Positions 37,441 through 45,313 of a stretch of 64,000 nucleotides of DNA are shown here, in pieces (positions within the stretch are counted from its first letter, which is position 1; each line of letters starts with the position of its first letter). The translations under genes and the position numbers were made by a program. The DNA comes from Myxococcales bacterium (GTDB lineage Bacteria; Myxococcota_A; Polyangia; Polyangiales; Polyangiaceae), in NCBI GenBank assembly GCA_016712525.1, contig JADJQX010000008.1, forward strand, positions 62,001 through 126,000, written 5' to 3'. Below the pieces are notes generated by a model. It worked only from the letters and a program-made list of their open reading frames with translations, ran no database searches and was not told the DNA's origin.

Positions 37441-38474
37441 GGGGCTTCGCCGACCGAGATCGCGTAGCTCACCACCGCGGCGCGGTCGTCGAGCACGTTT
37501 TGAGGCGGGTTCACTACGCCAGCGGTCGGCGTGTTGTCGACAATCACGTAGTACTGGCCTTTCGGGAGCACGAAGCCCCGCTGGTACTCTTGGCCCTGGC
37601 GGATCACGTCGGCGATGCCCGGGTTCTGCGCGAGGGGGCCCGCCGAGGGGTAGTCGAGGTAGAGCCGGAGCGACGCTTCGCCCTCGAACCTCGGGACGAC
37701 GAACATGTCGAGCTGGGGGGCGCCCTCGACCTGGGCCCGCACGAAGAGGGCCTGGCCGTCCCCCGTGATCTCGAACGGGCCGAGGAAGTCACGCTGGTTC
37801 TGGTGCACCTCGGTGCGCGTGTTCTCGAGCACCAGGCGATCTTGGCCGTGCATGTTGAACGCGCGGAAGGGCGTCTTCCCGAGCTCGACGATCCCGAGGG
37901 ACACCTCGTCGTTGCCCTCTTCGTCGTGGATGACCGTGAAGCCCTCGGCGAGCTTCTGGGACACGAGCTGGCGACCGAACGTCTCCCCGACGGGCGCGAG
38001 CGTGTTCAAGAAGCTCGCGGTCTGGCTCTCGATCTTGCCGAGCGTGAAGTTCGACGAGCGCACCTGGCGCGGCCGAAAATACGCGTAGATGTCGCACTTT
38101 TGCTCGGCGACGAGGAAGTCTTGGTTGTACTGGACCGCGCCCTGCATCTTGAAGGTGATCTTCTTCGAGACGTTGGTGTACGCGTACCCCTCGCCCTGGA
38201 AGTCGACGAAGAGGTCGCCGTTGTCCATCTCGCGCTCGGCGCACGAGCGCGGGTAGAAGCGGCCGATGACGGGGGTGTCGTCGGAGAGCTTGAGCGGCGC
38301 GCTGCGCGAGGTCATCTGCTTGCAGAATTCGCCCATGCCGGCCTTCAGCATGGACCTCCGCATGGTCCGCGAGGACGGGTCGTTGAGTGTGCCTTTGAAG
38401 CTGCACACACCGCATGAGCTGCAGCCCGCGGAGGGGATGGCGAGGAGGGCGAGGAGGACGAGGGTTCGGCGCAC
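37437..38474 (-). CDS. Lipoprotein of unknown function, first gene of the lepB operon
   Basis: A 345-residue lipoprotein: MRRTLVLLALLAIPSAGC places the anchor Cys at residue 18, followed by a tight Cys cluster (CSSCGVCSF). The mature protein is mixed alpha/beta with SKKITFKMQGAVQYNQDFLV and ALFVRAQVEGAPQLDMFVVP; the C-terminal 130 residues look like a beta-sandwich (FVLPKGQYYVIVDNTP) as found in secreted domains. The stop overlaps the lepB start, so this is the operon's first gene; it diverges from gpsA across 137 bp. No named family recognised. Confidence 0.8.
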   Translation of the reverse strand: MRRTLVLLALLAIPSAGCSSCGVCSFKGTLNDPSSRTMRRSMLKAGMGEFCKQMTSRSAPLKLSDDTPVIGRFYPRSCAEREMDNGDLFVDFQGEGYAYTNVSKKITFKMQGAVQYNQDFLVAEQKCDIYAYFRPRQVRSSNFTLGKIESQTASFLNTLAPVGETFGRQLVSQKLAEGFTVIHDEEGNDEVSLGIVELGKTPFRAFNMHGQDRLVLENTRTEVHQNQRDFLGPFEITGDGQALFVRAQVEGAPQLDMFVVPRFEGEASLRLYLDYPSAGPLAQNPGIADVIRQGQEYQRGFVLPKGQYYVIVDNTPTAGVVNPPQNVLDDRAAVVSYAISVGEAP

Positions 38475-38611
38475 GGCGGGCTTCTCGGGGCGCTCGGATC
38501 GCGTGGCCGCTGTGGCCTCCGGAGCGCAAAGTTGGCCAAAGTAGGGGGTGGCGTGGGAGACGGCAGCATAGCGCTACTTCGCCCGCGGCGATCGTTGTAC
38601 TGTTCTTGCCC

Positions 38612-39637
38612 ATGGTCCACACGGGGAATGCGGGAAAGGTCGCGGTCTTGGGGGGTGGGGCGTGGGGTACGGCGCTCGCCCGTGTCCTCGCCGACAAGGG
38701 GGACGAGGTCGCCCTCTATTGCCGCGCGCCCGAGCTCGCGATGCAGATCAACGCGACGCGCTCGAACCCGAAGTACCTGCCGACGGCGCACCTGCCCGAG
38801 ACGCTCACCGCCTCGCACGACCTCCGCGCCTGCCTCGACGGCGCCACCATGGTCGTCTTCGTCGCCCCGAGCCACGCCACGCGCGAGCTCGCGCGCCTCG
38901 CCGCCCCGAGCCTCCCGACCGACGTGCCCATCGTGAGCGCCACGAAGGGCATCGAGAACGAGTCGCTCATGTTCGTCGACGAGATCCTCGAGGCCGAGCT
39001 CTCCCCCGCGCACGCGAAGAACCTCGCCTTCCTCAGCGGCCCCTCGTTCGCGAAGGAGCTCGCGGCGGAGCTGCCCACGGGCGTCGTCATCGCCTCCAAG
39101 AACGACCGCGTCCGCGAGACCGTGATGCGAAGGTTCCACACCTCCTACATGCGCACCTACGGCAGCCGGGACATCGTCGGCGTCGAGTGTGGCGGCGCCC
39201 TCAAGAACGTGGTCGCCATCGCCTCGGGCACGGCCGAGGGCCTCGGCTTCGGCCACAACACGCGCGCGATGCTCATCACGCGTGGCCTCTCGGAGGTCGT
39301 GCGCCTCGCCATGGCGCGCGGCGGTGAGCCCCTCACCCTCGCGGGCCTCGCCGGCATGGGCGACCTCGTCTTGACGTGCACGGGAGAGCTCTCGCGCAAC
39401 AAAACCGTCGGCGTCGAGCTCGGCCGTGGCCGCAAGCTGCCGGAGATCTTGGCGAGCCTCGGGCACGTGGCCGAGGGCGTGAAGACCACCAAGAGCGCCT
39501 TCGATCTCGCCAAGAAGCTGGGCATCGAGATGCCCATCGTGCGAGAGACCTACGCCGTCCTCTACGAGGACAAACCCGCGGCCCAGGCCGTCCGCGATTT
39601 GATGTCCCGCGAGCTCGGCGACGAGTTCGACACATGA
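38612..39637 (+). CDS. gpsA: Glycerol-3-phosphate dehydrogenase [NAD(P)+]
   Basis: A 341-residue soluble enzyme reducing dihydroxyacetone phosphate to sn-glycerol-3-phosphate for phospholipid synthesis. The Rossmann NAD(P)-binding motif VAVLGGGAWGTALA is near residues 10-23. Family motifs ATKGIENE, LSGPSFAKELA, VECGGALKNVVAIASG (with the catalytic Lys), NTRAMLITRGL and GMGDLVLTCTGELSRN are all intact. Normal length. The ATG at 38612 gives the usual short N-terminus; a longer frame upstream overlaps the divergent lipoprotein gene and is discarded. Confidence 0.96.
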   Translation: MVHTGNAGKVAVLGGGAWGTALARVLADKGDEVALYCRAPELAMQINATRSNPKYLPTAHLPETLTASHDLRACLDGATMVVFVAPSHATRELARLAAPSLPTDVPIVSATKGIENESLMFVDEILEAELSPAHAKNLAFLSGPSFAKELAAELPTGVVIASKNDRVRETVMRRFHTSYMRTYGSRDIVGVECGGALKNVVAIASGTAEGLGFGHNTRAMLITRGLSEVVRLAMARGGEPLTLAGLAGMGDLVLTCTGELSRNKTVGVELGRGRKLPEILASLGHVAEGVKTTKSAFDLAKKLGIEMPIVRETYAVLYEDKPAAQAVRDLMSRELGDEFDT

Positions 39638-39666
39638 CCTTTCCGCGCCCGAGACGAGGAACCTTC

Positions 39667-40836
39667 ATGAAGCACGCTTTCTTTAGCCGGTTCGCGCCCG
39701 CCCTGCTCACCGCCCTCGCGGCCACCGCCGTGCTCGGCGAGACGTCGGCGCGCGCGCAGCAGCCCTACCCGCAGCCTTATCCGCAACAACAGCCCTACCC
39801 GCAGCAGCCCTACCCCCAGCAGCAGCCCTACCCCCAGCAGCCCTACCCGCAGCAACCGTACCCGCAACAGCAGCCGTATCCGCAGCAGCCCTACCCGCAG
39901 CAGCAGCCGTATCCCCAACCGTATCCGCAGCAGCCCTACCCGCAGCAGCCGTACCCGCAGCAGCCTCCGCCGCCGCCCCCGCGGAACGCTCAGCGAAGCG
40001 ACGGGGAGTTCGGCTTCCTCATCGGGACGAGCGCCGCGTACGGCGTGGGCACCGGCGTCGCCATCGACCTGCTCGCGAAGACCACCGATCCGGGCATCGC
40101 CGTCATCGCGCCGATCACGCTCGGCCTCGCGGTGCCGGGCGCCATGTTCGCGGTCGACTACTACGCGCCGTTCCACCGGGGCGTGCCGGCCAGCATCTCG
40201 GCGGGGCTCCTCCTCGGCGCCGTCGAGGGCGTCGCGATCAGCGGCACGCAGTGGCAGCTCACGGCCGGCGATCGCGGCGAACGTTGGAGCGTCGGGGCCT
40301 ACGGCGCGCTCACGTTCCTCGGGGCCACCGGCGGCGGTATCGGCGGCTACTTCTTCGGCGAGTTCGCCCGCCCCGACCCGCGCACGCTCCTCTTCGTGTC
40401 GAGCGGCGGCGCGTGGGGTGCCCTCACCGGCGCGGCCTTGGGCCTCGGCGCAGGCACGGGAGACTTCCCGAAGGCCGCCGATCCGGCCGCGGTGCTCGGG
40501 CTCCTCCTCTACAACGGAGGCATCGCCGGTACGGGCGCCCTCTCCTTCTTCTGGACGCCCTCGTACACGAGCATGAAGGCCATGTGGGCCGGCTACGCCC
40601 TCGGCGCGCTCGCGGGCTGCCTCGTGTACCCGTTCTACATCGGGAGCGACTCCGACCCGCGCCACGGCCTCATCGCCAACGCCCTCGGCGGCCTCGCCGG
40701 CATCGGTGTGGGTGCGGCGCTCACCTTCCGCTCGCGCGATCCGGACCAGGTGAGCACCTGGAAGCCCCCGTTCCAAGTCGGCCTCGCGCCGAGCCCGAAC
40801 GGCGGCGCCACGCTCTCGGCCTACGGGCAGTGGTGA
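39667..40836 (+). CDS. Exported protein with (PYPQQ)n repeat and Gly/Ala-rich membrane domain
   Basis: A 389-residue protein with a cleavable signal peptide (...GETSARAQ). Residues about 31-105 are about 17 imperfect repeats of the Pro-Tyr-Pro-Gln type (PYPQQ, QQPYPQ), ending in a Pro run. The remaining 280 residues alternate Gly/Ala-rich hydrophobic stretches (LLGAVEGVAISGTQ, LTFLGATGGGIGGYFFG, GALTGAALGLGAG) and short loops, consistent with an outer- or inner-membrane domain of several helices or strands. PYPQQ linkers are common in myxobacterial envelope proteins. A GAGG ribosome site precedes ATG 39667, which lies 29 bases after the gpsA stop. Confidence 0.82.
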   Translation: MKHAFFSRFAPALLTALAATAVLGETSARAQQPYPQPYPQQQPYPQQPYPQQQPYPQQPYPQQPYPQQQPYPQQPYPQQQPYPQPYPQQPYPQQPYPQQPPPPPPRNAQRSDGEFGFLIGTSAAYGVGTGVAIDLLAKTTDPGIAVIAPITLGLAVPGAMFAVDYYAPFHRGVPASISAGLLLGAVEGVAISGTQWQLTAGDRGERWSVGAYGALTFLGATGGGIGGYFFGEFARPDPRTLLFVSSGGAWGALTGAALGLGAGTGDFPKAADPAAVLGLLLYNGGIAGTGALSFFWTPSYTSMKAMWAGYALGALAGCLVYPFYIGSDSDPRHGLIANALGGLAGIGVGAALTFRSRDPDQVSTWKPPFQVGLAPSPNGGATLSAYGQW

Positions 40837-40842
40837 TCGAAC

Positions 40843-40862
40843 GGGTGCGCTTCGGCGCACCC
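40843..40862. terminator. GC-rich stem-loop between convergent genes
   Basis: GGGTGCGC-TTCG-GCGCACCC is a perfect eight-pair stem with a UUCG-type tetraloop. It sits six bases after the stop at 40836 and 38 bases before the convergent stop at 40901. There is no T-tract, so it is a candidate bidirectional terminator or mRNA 3' stabiliser rather than a classical intrinsic terminator. Confidence 0.6.
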
Positions 40863-40900
40863 ACGTCAGCGGTCATGATGGCCTAAAGCGGCGGTGCGTC

Positions 40901-41455
40901 TCAGCGCACCATGAGCACGACCGAATAGCCGACCGCGGGAGTTCGACCGGGGTTCGCGTACGCGTGGCGCTGGTCGCCTCGGAACGCGACCACGTCCCCC
41001 TCGCGGAGGCGGTACGTCTCGCCGGTCACCACGAGCTCCATCTCGCCCTTCTCGCACATCAGGTACTCGCGGGTGCCCTCGAGGTGCGGCACCCCGGCCA
41101 TGCGCGCGCCCGGGGGCAGCCCGAACCGGTCGATTTCGACGCCCGGGAGCGGCTCCGGGAGGAGCTTCCTGACCTCGGCGTCCCCCCGGCGCTTGAGGAC
41201 GAGCTCCTCGCGCGGGAAGTAGGCGGCCGCCCCACGGGGCTGCGCGACGAGCTCTTCGATCGAGACGTGGAACGCCCGCGCGACCGCGTCGAGCACGGCC
41301 AACGTCGGGTTCGCCGCGCCCGACTCGAGGTGCGCCCAGGTCGCGCGGGGTACGCCCGCGCGCTTCGCGAGCTCGGCCTGGGTGAGCCCCGCTTTTTCAC
41401 GCAGCGCACGGACGTTCTCGGCCAGACGCTCGGGGAGCGGGAGATCGCGCTTCAC
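40901..41455 (-). CDS. XRE-family regulator with C-terminal cupin domain
   Basis: A 184-residue regulator. The N-terminal HTH_3 domain (about residues 10-65) has LAENVRALREKAGLTQAELA, KRAGVPRATWAHLESGAANP and TLAVLDAVARAF. The C-terminal cupin_2 domain (about 95-184) has EYLMCEKGEMELVVTGETYR and GDVVAFRGDQRHAYANPGR, with the two conserved His/Glu-type metal-site boxes only partly kept. XRE-cupin proteins usually regulate amino-acid, polyamine or sugar catabolism genes after binding a small ligand in the cupin. GTG at 41455 is preferred; a TTG five codons upstream is possible. Target genes are not obvious. Confidence 0.9.
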   Translation of the reverse strand: MKRDLPLPERLAENVRALREKAGLTQAELAKRAGVPRATWAHLESGAANPTLAVLDAVARAFHVSIEELVAQPRGAAAYFPREELVLKRRGDAEVRKLLPEPLPGVEIDRFGLPPGARMAGVPHLEGTREYLMCEKGEMELVVTGETYRLREGDVVAFRGDQRHAYANPGRTPAVGYSVVLMVR

Positions 41456-41642
41456 GCCGAGGATTTCCAACGAACGAGCACGCGTGTCAATCGCTTGGAG
41501 CGCTTTGGAGCGCCGGAGCGCTTGGAGCCCGGGGCGATCGATTCGATCCTCGCGCGGCAGGCACGCCGCCCACGCCCCCCATGATCCCGGCCATCATCCC
41601 GAGATTTCCCGCCCTTTCGGCCGTGTCATGGAACCGTCAGGG

Positions 41643-41658
41643 TGGCACCGGCGTTGCA
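41643..41658 (+). promoter_or_regulatory. Sigma-54 (-24/-12) promoter
   Basis: TGGCAC (41643-41648), five bases, TTGCA (41654-41658) matches the -24/-12 consensus TGGCAC-N5-TTGCW exactly, with the required 12-base spacing between GG and GC. It lies 26 bases upstream of an ATG at 41685 and points at it, giving a 5' leader of about 16 bases. A sigma-54 activator gene is in this window (56357), but no link between them is shown. Confidence 0.72.
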
Positions 41659-41684
41659 CTCCTCGACAGCCGAGAGCCTCGACG

Positions 41685-41987
41685 ATGCACTCCCCCATGC
41701 CTTCCACGAACGTCCGTAGCCTCCCTCCGCACCGCGCGCCGCACCCGAAGACCCTCGTTTCGCCCGGGTTTCCGCACGCGGTCCGCCACCCCGAGCCCTC
41801 CGTCGAGCTCGTCGAGAGCGGGTCGGTCGCGCGCGGGCTCTCGCGTGCAGGCACCATGATCTCCCGGATCCGACGCGCCGTGCGGGGCGCCTACGCGGAG
41901 GCCCCTCCGTCGTTCCACGAGGCCGTCGTGTGCTTCACCACGATCGCCATCACGACGTTCTTCTTGACCCTCGTGCTGGCGCACTGA
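41685..41987 (+). CDS. Small single-span membrane protein under a sigma-54 promoter
   Basis: A 100-residue protein with no recognised family. The N-terminal 60 residues are Pro/His/Arg-rich and probably disordered (HRAPHPKTLVSPGFPHAVRH). A basic amphipathic stretch follows (SRIRRAVRGAYAEAPPSFHE), and the C-terminus is one hydrophobic helix, AVVCFTTIAITTFFLTLVLAH, ending two or three residues past the membrane. This resembles a C-tail-anchored or inner-membrane effector/regulator. The short leader and GAGAG sequence before ATG 41685 and the sigma-54 promoter upstream support expression. The larger open frame upstream is not coding-like. Confidence 0.6.
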   Translation: MHSPMPSTNVRSLPPHRAPHPKTLVSPGFPHAVRHPEPSVELVESGSVARGLSRAGTMISRIRRAVRGAYAEAPPSFHEAVVCFTTIAITTFFLTLVLAH

Positions 41988-42059
41988 GCGGCACGTTGGG
42001 TACGGAAAGGTCGGCCAAGGGGTAGCCGCGCGGGCCCGGTTTCCCTACCCTCCGCGCCG

Positions 42060-42497
42060 ATGGCGAAGGACAAGGCCGTCTCTCCCGAGCTTCTCACGGC
42101 GAAGCTCCCCCGGAACTTCTCGCTCGGCACCGCCGAGTCGATCCGCGCGCTCACGATCGGGGTGCCGTCGTACGCCGCGCGCAAGCGCCGCATCGAGGAC
42201 CTGCTCGAGGACCTCACCGAGCACCTCCGCGAGGCCCTCTCGAAGCTCGGTCCCGCCTCGCTCGCCTCGCCCGCCTCGCGGCACGACGCCGCCCTCGCGC
42301 TCGCGGCGACGCTCGATCTCTCGAAGGTGAACGCCCTCGTCGAGGCCCACAACCGGTACTACCCCATCGAGGCGAACCTGCCCGTCGACCCGAGGACGGG
42401 CGCGTACCTCGTCAAACGCGGCACGCCCTTCGAGCCCGAGCCCGCCGTCACACCCGCGAGGCTCGTCGCCCTCCTCGACGGCGAACCGGACGAATGA
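42060..42497 (+). CDS. Conserved hypothetical protein coupled to the DTW-domain gene
   Basis: A 145-residue soluble protein, no signal or membrane segments. The middle is helical and charged (RKRRIEDLLEDLTEHLREAL) and the C-terminal part has EAHNRYYPIEANLPVDPRTG and YLVKRGTPFEPEPA. No family recognised. The stop overlaps the start of the DTW-domain gene (ATGA at 42494-42497), so the two are translationally coupled and may act together, for example in RNA modification. The ATG at 42060 is the first in frame. Confidence 0.75.
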   Translation: MAKDKAVSPELLTAKLPRNFSLGTAESIRALTIGVPSYAARKRRIEDLLEDLTEHLREALSKLGPASLASPASRHDAALALAATLDLSKVNALVEAHNRYYPIEANLPVDPRTGAYLVKRGTPFEPEPAVTPARLVALLDGEPDE

Positions 42498-43684
42498 TCA
42501 CGCCCACCCCACGCGAGCCCCGCCGCACCTGCGCGGGCTGCGAGCGCCCCGAGTCCGTGTGCATCTGCGCCCACCTCGTGCGCCGGTCTCCCACGACCCG
42601 CGTGGTCATCGTGCAGCACCCCCGCGAGGAGCGCACCGCCATCGGCACCGCGGCCATCACGCACGCGTGCCTCGAGGGGAGCGCGCTCTTCGTCGGGATC
42701 GCGGTCGACGAGGACGCCGCCGTCACGGCCTGCCTCGAGGATCCGGCGCGGCCCGCCGTGCTGCTCTACCCGGGTGAAGGAGCGCTCCCCCTCGAGGCGC
42801 TCGCGGGCTCTCCGCGTACTCTCGTCGTGCTCGACGGCACGTGGCCTCAGTCGAAGACCCTCCTCAAACGAAACCCGCGCCTCGCCTCCCTGCCCCGCGT
42901 CGCGTTCACCCCCGACAAGCCCAGCGAGTACCGCATCCGACGCGAGCCGAGGCCCGCGTACGTCTCGACGATCGAGTCGGTCGCGCACGCCCTCCGCGTG
43001 CTCGAACGTGACGCCACCTACGACGGCCTGCTCGCGCCGTTCCGCGCCATGGTCGATCACCAGCTCGCCCGCGAGGCCGACGGGCGAAACCCTAGAAAAA
43101 AGCGCGCGCGGAGCCTCGGCCCACGCGCCCCCCGGTTCTTCCCCGAGCTCGTCGCCGACGCGTCCGAGGGGAGGTGCGTGTGCGTCGTGGCCGAGGCGAA
43201 CGCGTGGCCGTACAAGGCCAAGAAGGGCGCCGTGCACCCGCCGGACGAGCTCGTGCAGCTCGTCGCCGTGAGGCCCATGACCGGAGAGCGCCTCGATCTC
43301 GTGGTGAGGCCGCGCGGCCCCCTCGCGTCCGGCACCGTAGGGCACACCCGGCTCTCGGCCGAGGAGCTCTCCGCGGGGCTCGACCTCGACGTGGCCCGCG
43401 AGGCCGCGGCGCGCTTCTTTCGCCCGACCGATCACCTCGTCACGTGGGGCCACTACGCCACGAACCTCGCCGTGCGCGAAGGCCTCGTCGCCGAAGGCCA
43501 CCGCATCACGTGCCTGCGCGCGGCCGCGAAGCGCCTCCGGAACGGGAAAATCGGCGCCGTCGAGGACCTCGTCGCCCACGAGAAGCTCGACCCGGGCCCC
43601 GCGCTCGGCCGAGGACGCGCCGGCACCCGCCTCGCGTGCACCGTGGCCGCGCTCGCCTTCACGGTGGGGAAGAGGGAGCCGTAG
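42494..43684 (+). CDS. DTW-domain protein (tRNA uridine aminocarboxypropyltransferase type) with extra C-terminal domain
   Basis: A 396-residue protein. Residues 1-195 form a DTW domain: a Cys cluster C13-x2-C16-x6-C23-x-C25 near the N-terminus, VVIVQHPREERTAIGTA, and the name-giving motif D114-G-T-W117 in LDGTWPQSKTLLKRNP. DTW enzymes (TapT/TuaA) transfer the aminocarboxypropyl group of S-adenosylmethionine to tRNA uridine (acp3U). Typical members end near 200-230 residues. Here a second domain of about 180 residues follows a basic linker (NPRKKRARSLGPRAP): CVCVVAEANAWPYKAKKGAV, LVTWGHYATNLAVREGL. Its layout suggests an exonuclease/RNase H-like fold, unproven. The start is fixed by the ATGA overlap. 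Confidence 0.85.
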   Translation: MITPTPREPRRTCAGCERPESVCICAHLVRRSPTTRVVIVQHPREERTAIGTAAITHACLEGSALFVGIAVDEDAAVTACLEDPARPAVLLYPGEGALPLEALAGSPRTLVVLDGTWPQSKTLLKRNPRLASLPRVAFTPDKPSEYRIRREPRPAYVSTIESVAHALRVLERDATYDGLLAPFRAMVDHQLAREADGRNPRKKRARSLGPRAPRFFPELVADASEGRCVCVVAEANAWPYKAKKGAVHPPDELVQLVAVRPMTGERLDLVVRPRGPLASGTVGHTRLSAEELSAGLDLDVAREAAARFFRPTDHLVTWGHYATNLAVREGLVAEGHRITCLRAAAKRLRNGKIGAVEDLVAHEKLDPGPALGRGRAGTRLACTVAALAFTVGKREP

Positions 43685-43808
43685 AGAGGCGGCAAGACAC
43701 GGCCGCAGGCGATCGAAACCACTCGAATCCCCTAGGGTTTCCCTCCCGGGGCGACCCGGCTTTCGAACGAGGAAGATCGGGCGCGGCGCCGACGTACGAT
43801 GAGGGGCC

Positions 43809-44771
43809 TTGAAGCTCCTCTCCCTCCGCCGCACGCTCCCGTCGCTCCTCGTCGCCCTCGCGCTCGGGTGCGGCAGCCCGCCCTGCCAAGACGCGAACGA
43901 GTGCCCCGGCGAGGGCGGCGATCCGGGCGGGCGCGACGACGCGGGCGCCTCGAGCGACGGCGGCAGCACCACCACGAACGACGCGGGCGGCTCCTCGAAC
44001 GACGGCGGCGGCACCACCACGAACGACGGCGGCGGCTCCCTCGACGGCGGCTCCTCGAACGACGGCGGCGGCGCCTCCGATGGCGGTGACTCGGACGGCG
44101 GCGGCGCGCTCGACGGCGGTGACTCGGACGGCGGCGGCGCCTCCGATGGCGGCACGTCCGATGGTGGCGGCGCGTCCGATGGCGGCACGTCCGACGGCGG
44201 CGCGTCCGACGGCGGCTCCGACGGTGGCTCCGATGGCGGCGGCGTGCTCCCCGGCGGGTGCATCTCGGGCGCGACCGGCACCTACGCCGCGCGCTTCCGC
44301 TGGGCCGGAAATGGGCCGAGCTCGCGCGCGTACGTGCAGTACGACCTCAACAACTTCCCCGACGCGTCTCGCTGGAAGGCCGGCGCGTACAGCCGCGGCG
44401 CCGTCGGATACCAGCCCGTGTTCACCGACACGTTCCTCGGCGTGGGCGGCCTCGAGATGGGCGGCACGGTGTTCATGGACGTCGAGCTGTCGACGGCGCG
44501 CATCTCGACCATCCGCAAGGTGAGCCTCGCCATCCTCGGCCGCAGCTTCAACACCACCGCGGGCGGCTCGTTCTCGTGGCAGTCGTTCGACGGCACGGGC
44601 GCGACCCCGAGCGGCTTCGTCTCGAACGTCGCGCCGTACCGCTGGTACGTGGCCGACGCGACCGCCGCGTTCCGCCCCGGCAACCCCGGCGTCCTCCTCC
44701 GCATCTCCCCCGGCGGCCCCTCGGGCACGCTCATCGTGAGCCGCGTGGAGATCTGCATCGACGGGCAGTGA
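43809..44771 (+). CDS. Lipoprotein with (S/T)DGG-repeat linker and C-terminal beta domain
   Basis: A 320-residue exported protein starting at TTG 43809 with GAGGGG just upstream; no ATG fits. The signal ends LALGC near residue 21. Residues about 40-150 are a low-complexity linker of SDGG, TSDGG and GGGASDGG units rich in Asp and Gly, possibly calcium-binding or simply flexible. The C-terminal 170 residues are a beta-rich domain (YAARFRWAGNGPSSRAYVQY, VFMDVELSTARISTIRKVSL, GSFSWQSFDGTG) ending CIDGQ. No named family recognised. A dispersed 54-bp repeat follows 24 bases after the stop. Confidence 0.8.
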   Translation: MKLLSLRRTLPSLLVALALGCGSPPCQDANECPGEGGDPGGRDDAGASSDGGSTTTNDAGGSSNDGGGTTTNDGGGSLDGGSSNDGGGASDGGDSDGGGALDGGDSDGGGASDGGTSDGGGASDGGTSDGGASDGGSDGGSDGGGVLPGGCISGATGTYAARFRWAGNGPSSRAYVQYDLNNFPDASRWKAGAYSRGAVGYQPVFTDTFLGVGGLEMGGTVFMDVELSTARISTIRKVSLAILGRSFNTTAGGSFSWQSFDGTGATPSGFVSNVAPYRWYVADATAAFRPGNPGVLLRISPGGPSGTLIVSRVEICIDGQ

Positions 44772-44794
44772 GGGGGAGTGGGAGGAGGGGGAGG

Positions 44795-44848
44795 TGCCCC
44801 CACCGCCGGGTGCTCGGCCTAACGGCCTGCGCGCCCGACACCTCCCCC
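44795..44848 (-). repeat. Dispersed 54-bp repeat, copy A (inverted)
   Basis: Read on the minus strand it begins GGGGGAG, contains GGGCGCGCAGGCCG and AGGCCGAGCACC, and ends GTGGGGGCA. It matches copy B (45021-45074) at about 42 of 54 positions and copy C (53811-53863). A and B face each other across 172 bp. It lies directly after a gene end. The 44772-45313 interval otherwise holds no gene. Confidence 0.7.
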
Positions 44849-45020
44849 AAAATCCGTTCTCGGCTTTGCTTCTCCACGTCACGTCGCGTTCACTCGCTTG
44901 CGCAAAGCCTGCGAGCGGATAGGGGGAGGTGAAGAGCCCGCGACCCTCGTGGCTCGCTCGAGGGGGCCGTGCGCGTCACGAGCTCTGCGTCTCCCCCGTG
45001 GCGAGCGGAGCTCGACACTT

Positions 45021-45074
45021 GGGGGAGACCGCAGGCGCGCAGGCCGGTAGGCCGAGCACCTGCGAGTGGGGGCA
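45021..45074 (+). repeat. Dispersed 54-bp repeat, copy B
   Basis: Same family as copies A and C: GGGGGAG at the left, GGCGCGCAGGCCGGTAGGCC in the middle (45033-45052), GTGGGGGCA at the right. With copy A it makes an imperfect inverted pair like the doublets of REP/REPIN elements. Its right end runs into a 24-bp tandem repeat. Confidence 0.7.
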
Positions 45075-45143
45075 CCTTTCCATGCGAGCACCTGCGAGTG
45101 GGGGCACCTTCGCGCGGAGAGCACCTGCGAGTGGGGGCACCTT
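45055..45143 (+). repeat. 24-bp direct repeat, three copies
   Basis: AGCACCTGCGAGTGGGGGCA followed by CCTT occurs at 45055, 45087 and 45120, identical each time and spaced 32-33 bp. The first copy is the right end of the dispersed 54-bp repeat, so the array probably arose by local amplification of that end. It lies about 170 bases before the DUF559 start codon. Confidence 0.7.
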
Positions 45144-45313
45144 CGCTTGGAGAGCACCACGCCCTCCGGGCCGACGAGAGCGCCGGCTGCGTGCTGTGGC
45201 GCACACGCCGCGCCAGCGGCAGCTCGGTGCGTCGCGAGTCGGATCTTCGCCGCTGTCACGGCGTCTGCGCCGGTGGGCACGAAGCCGGCGCTCTCGCCGA
45301 CCCGGAGGTCCAT

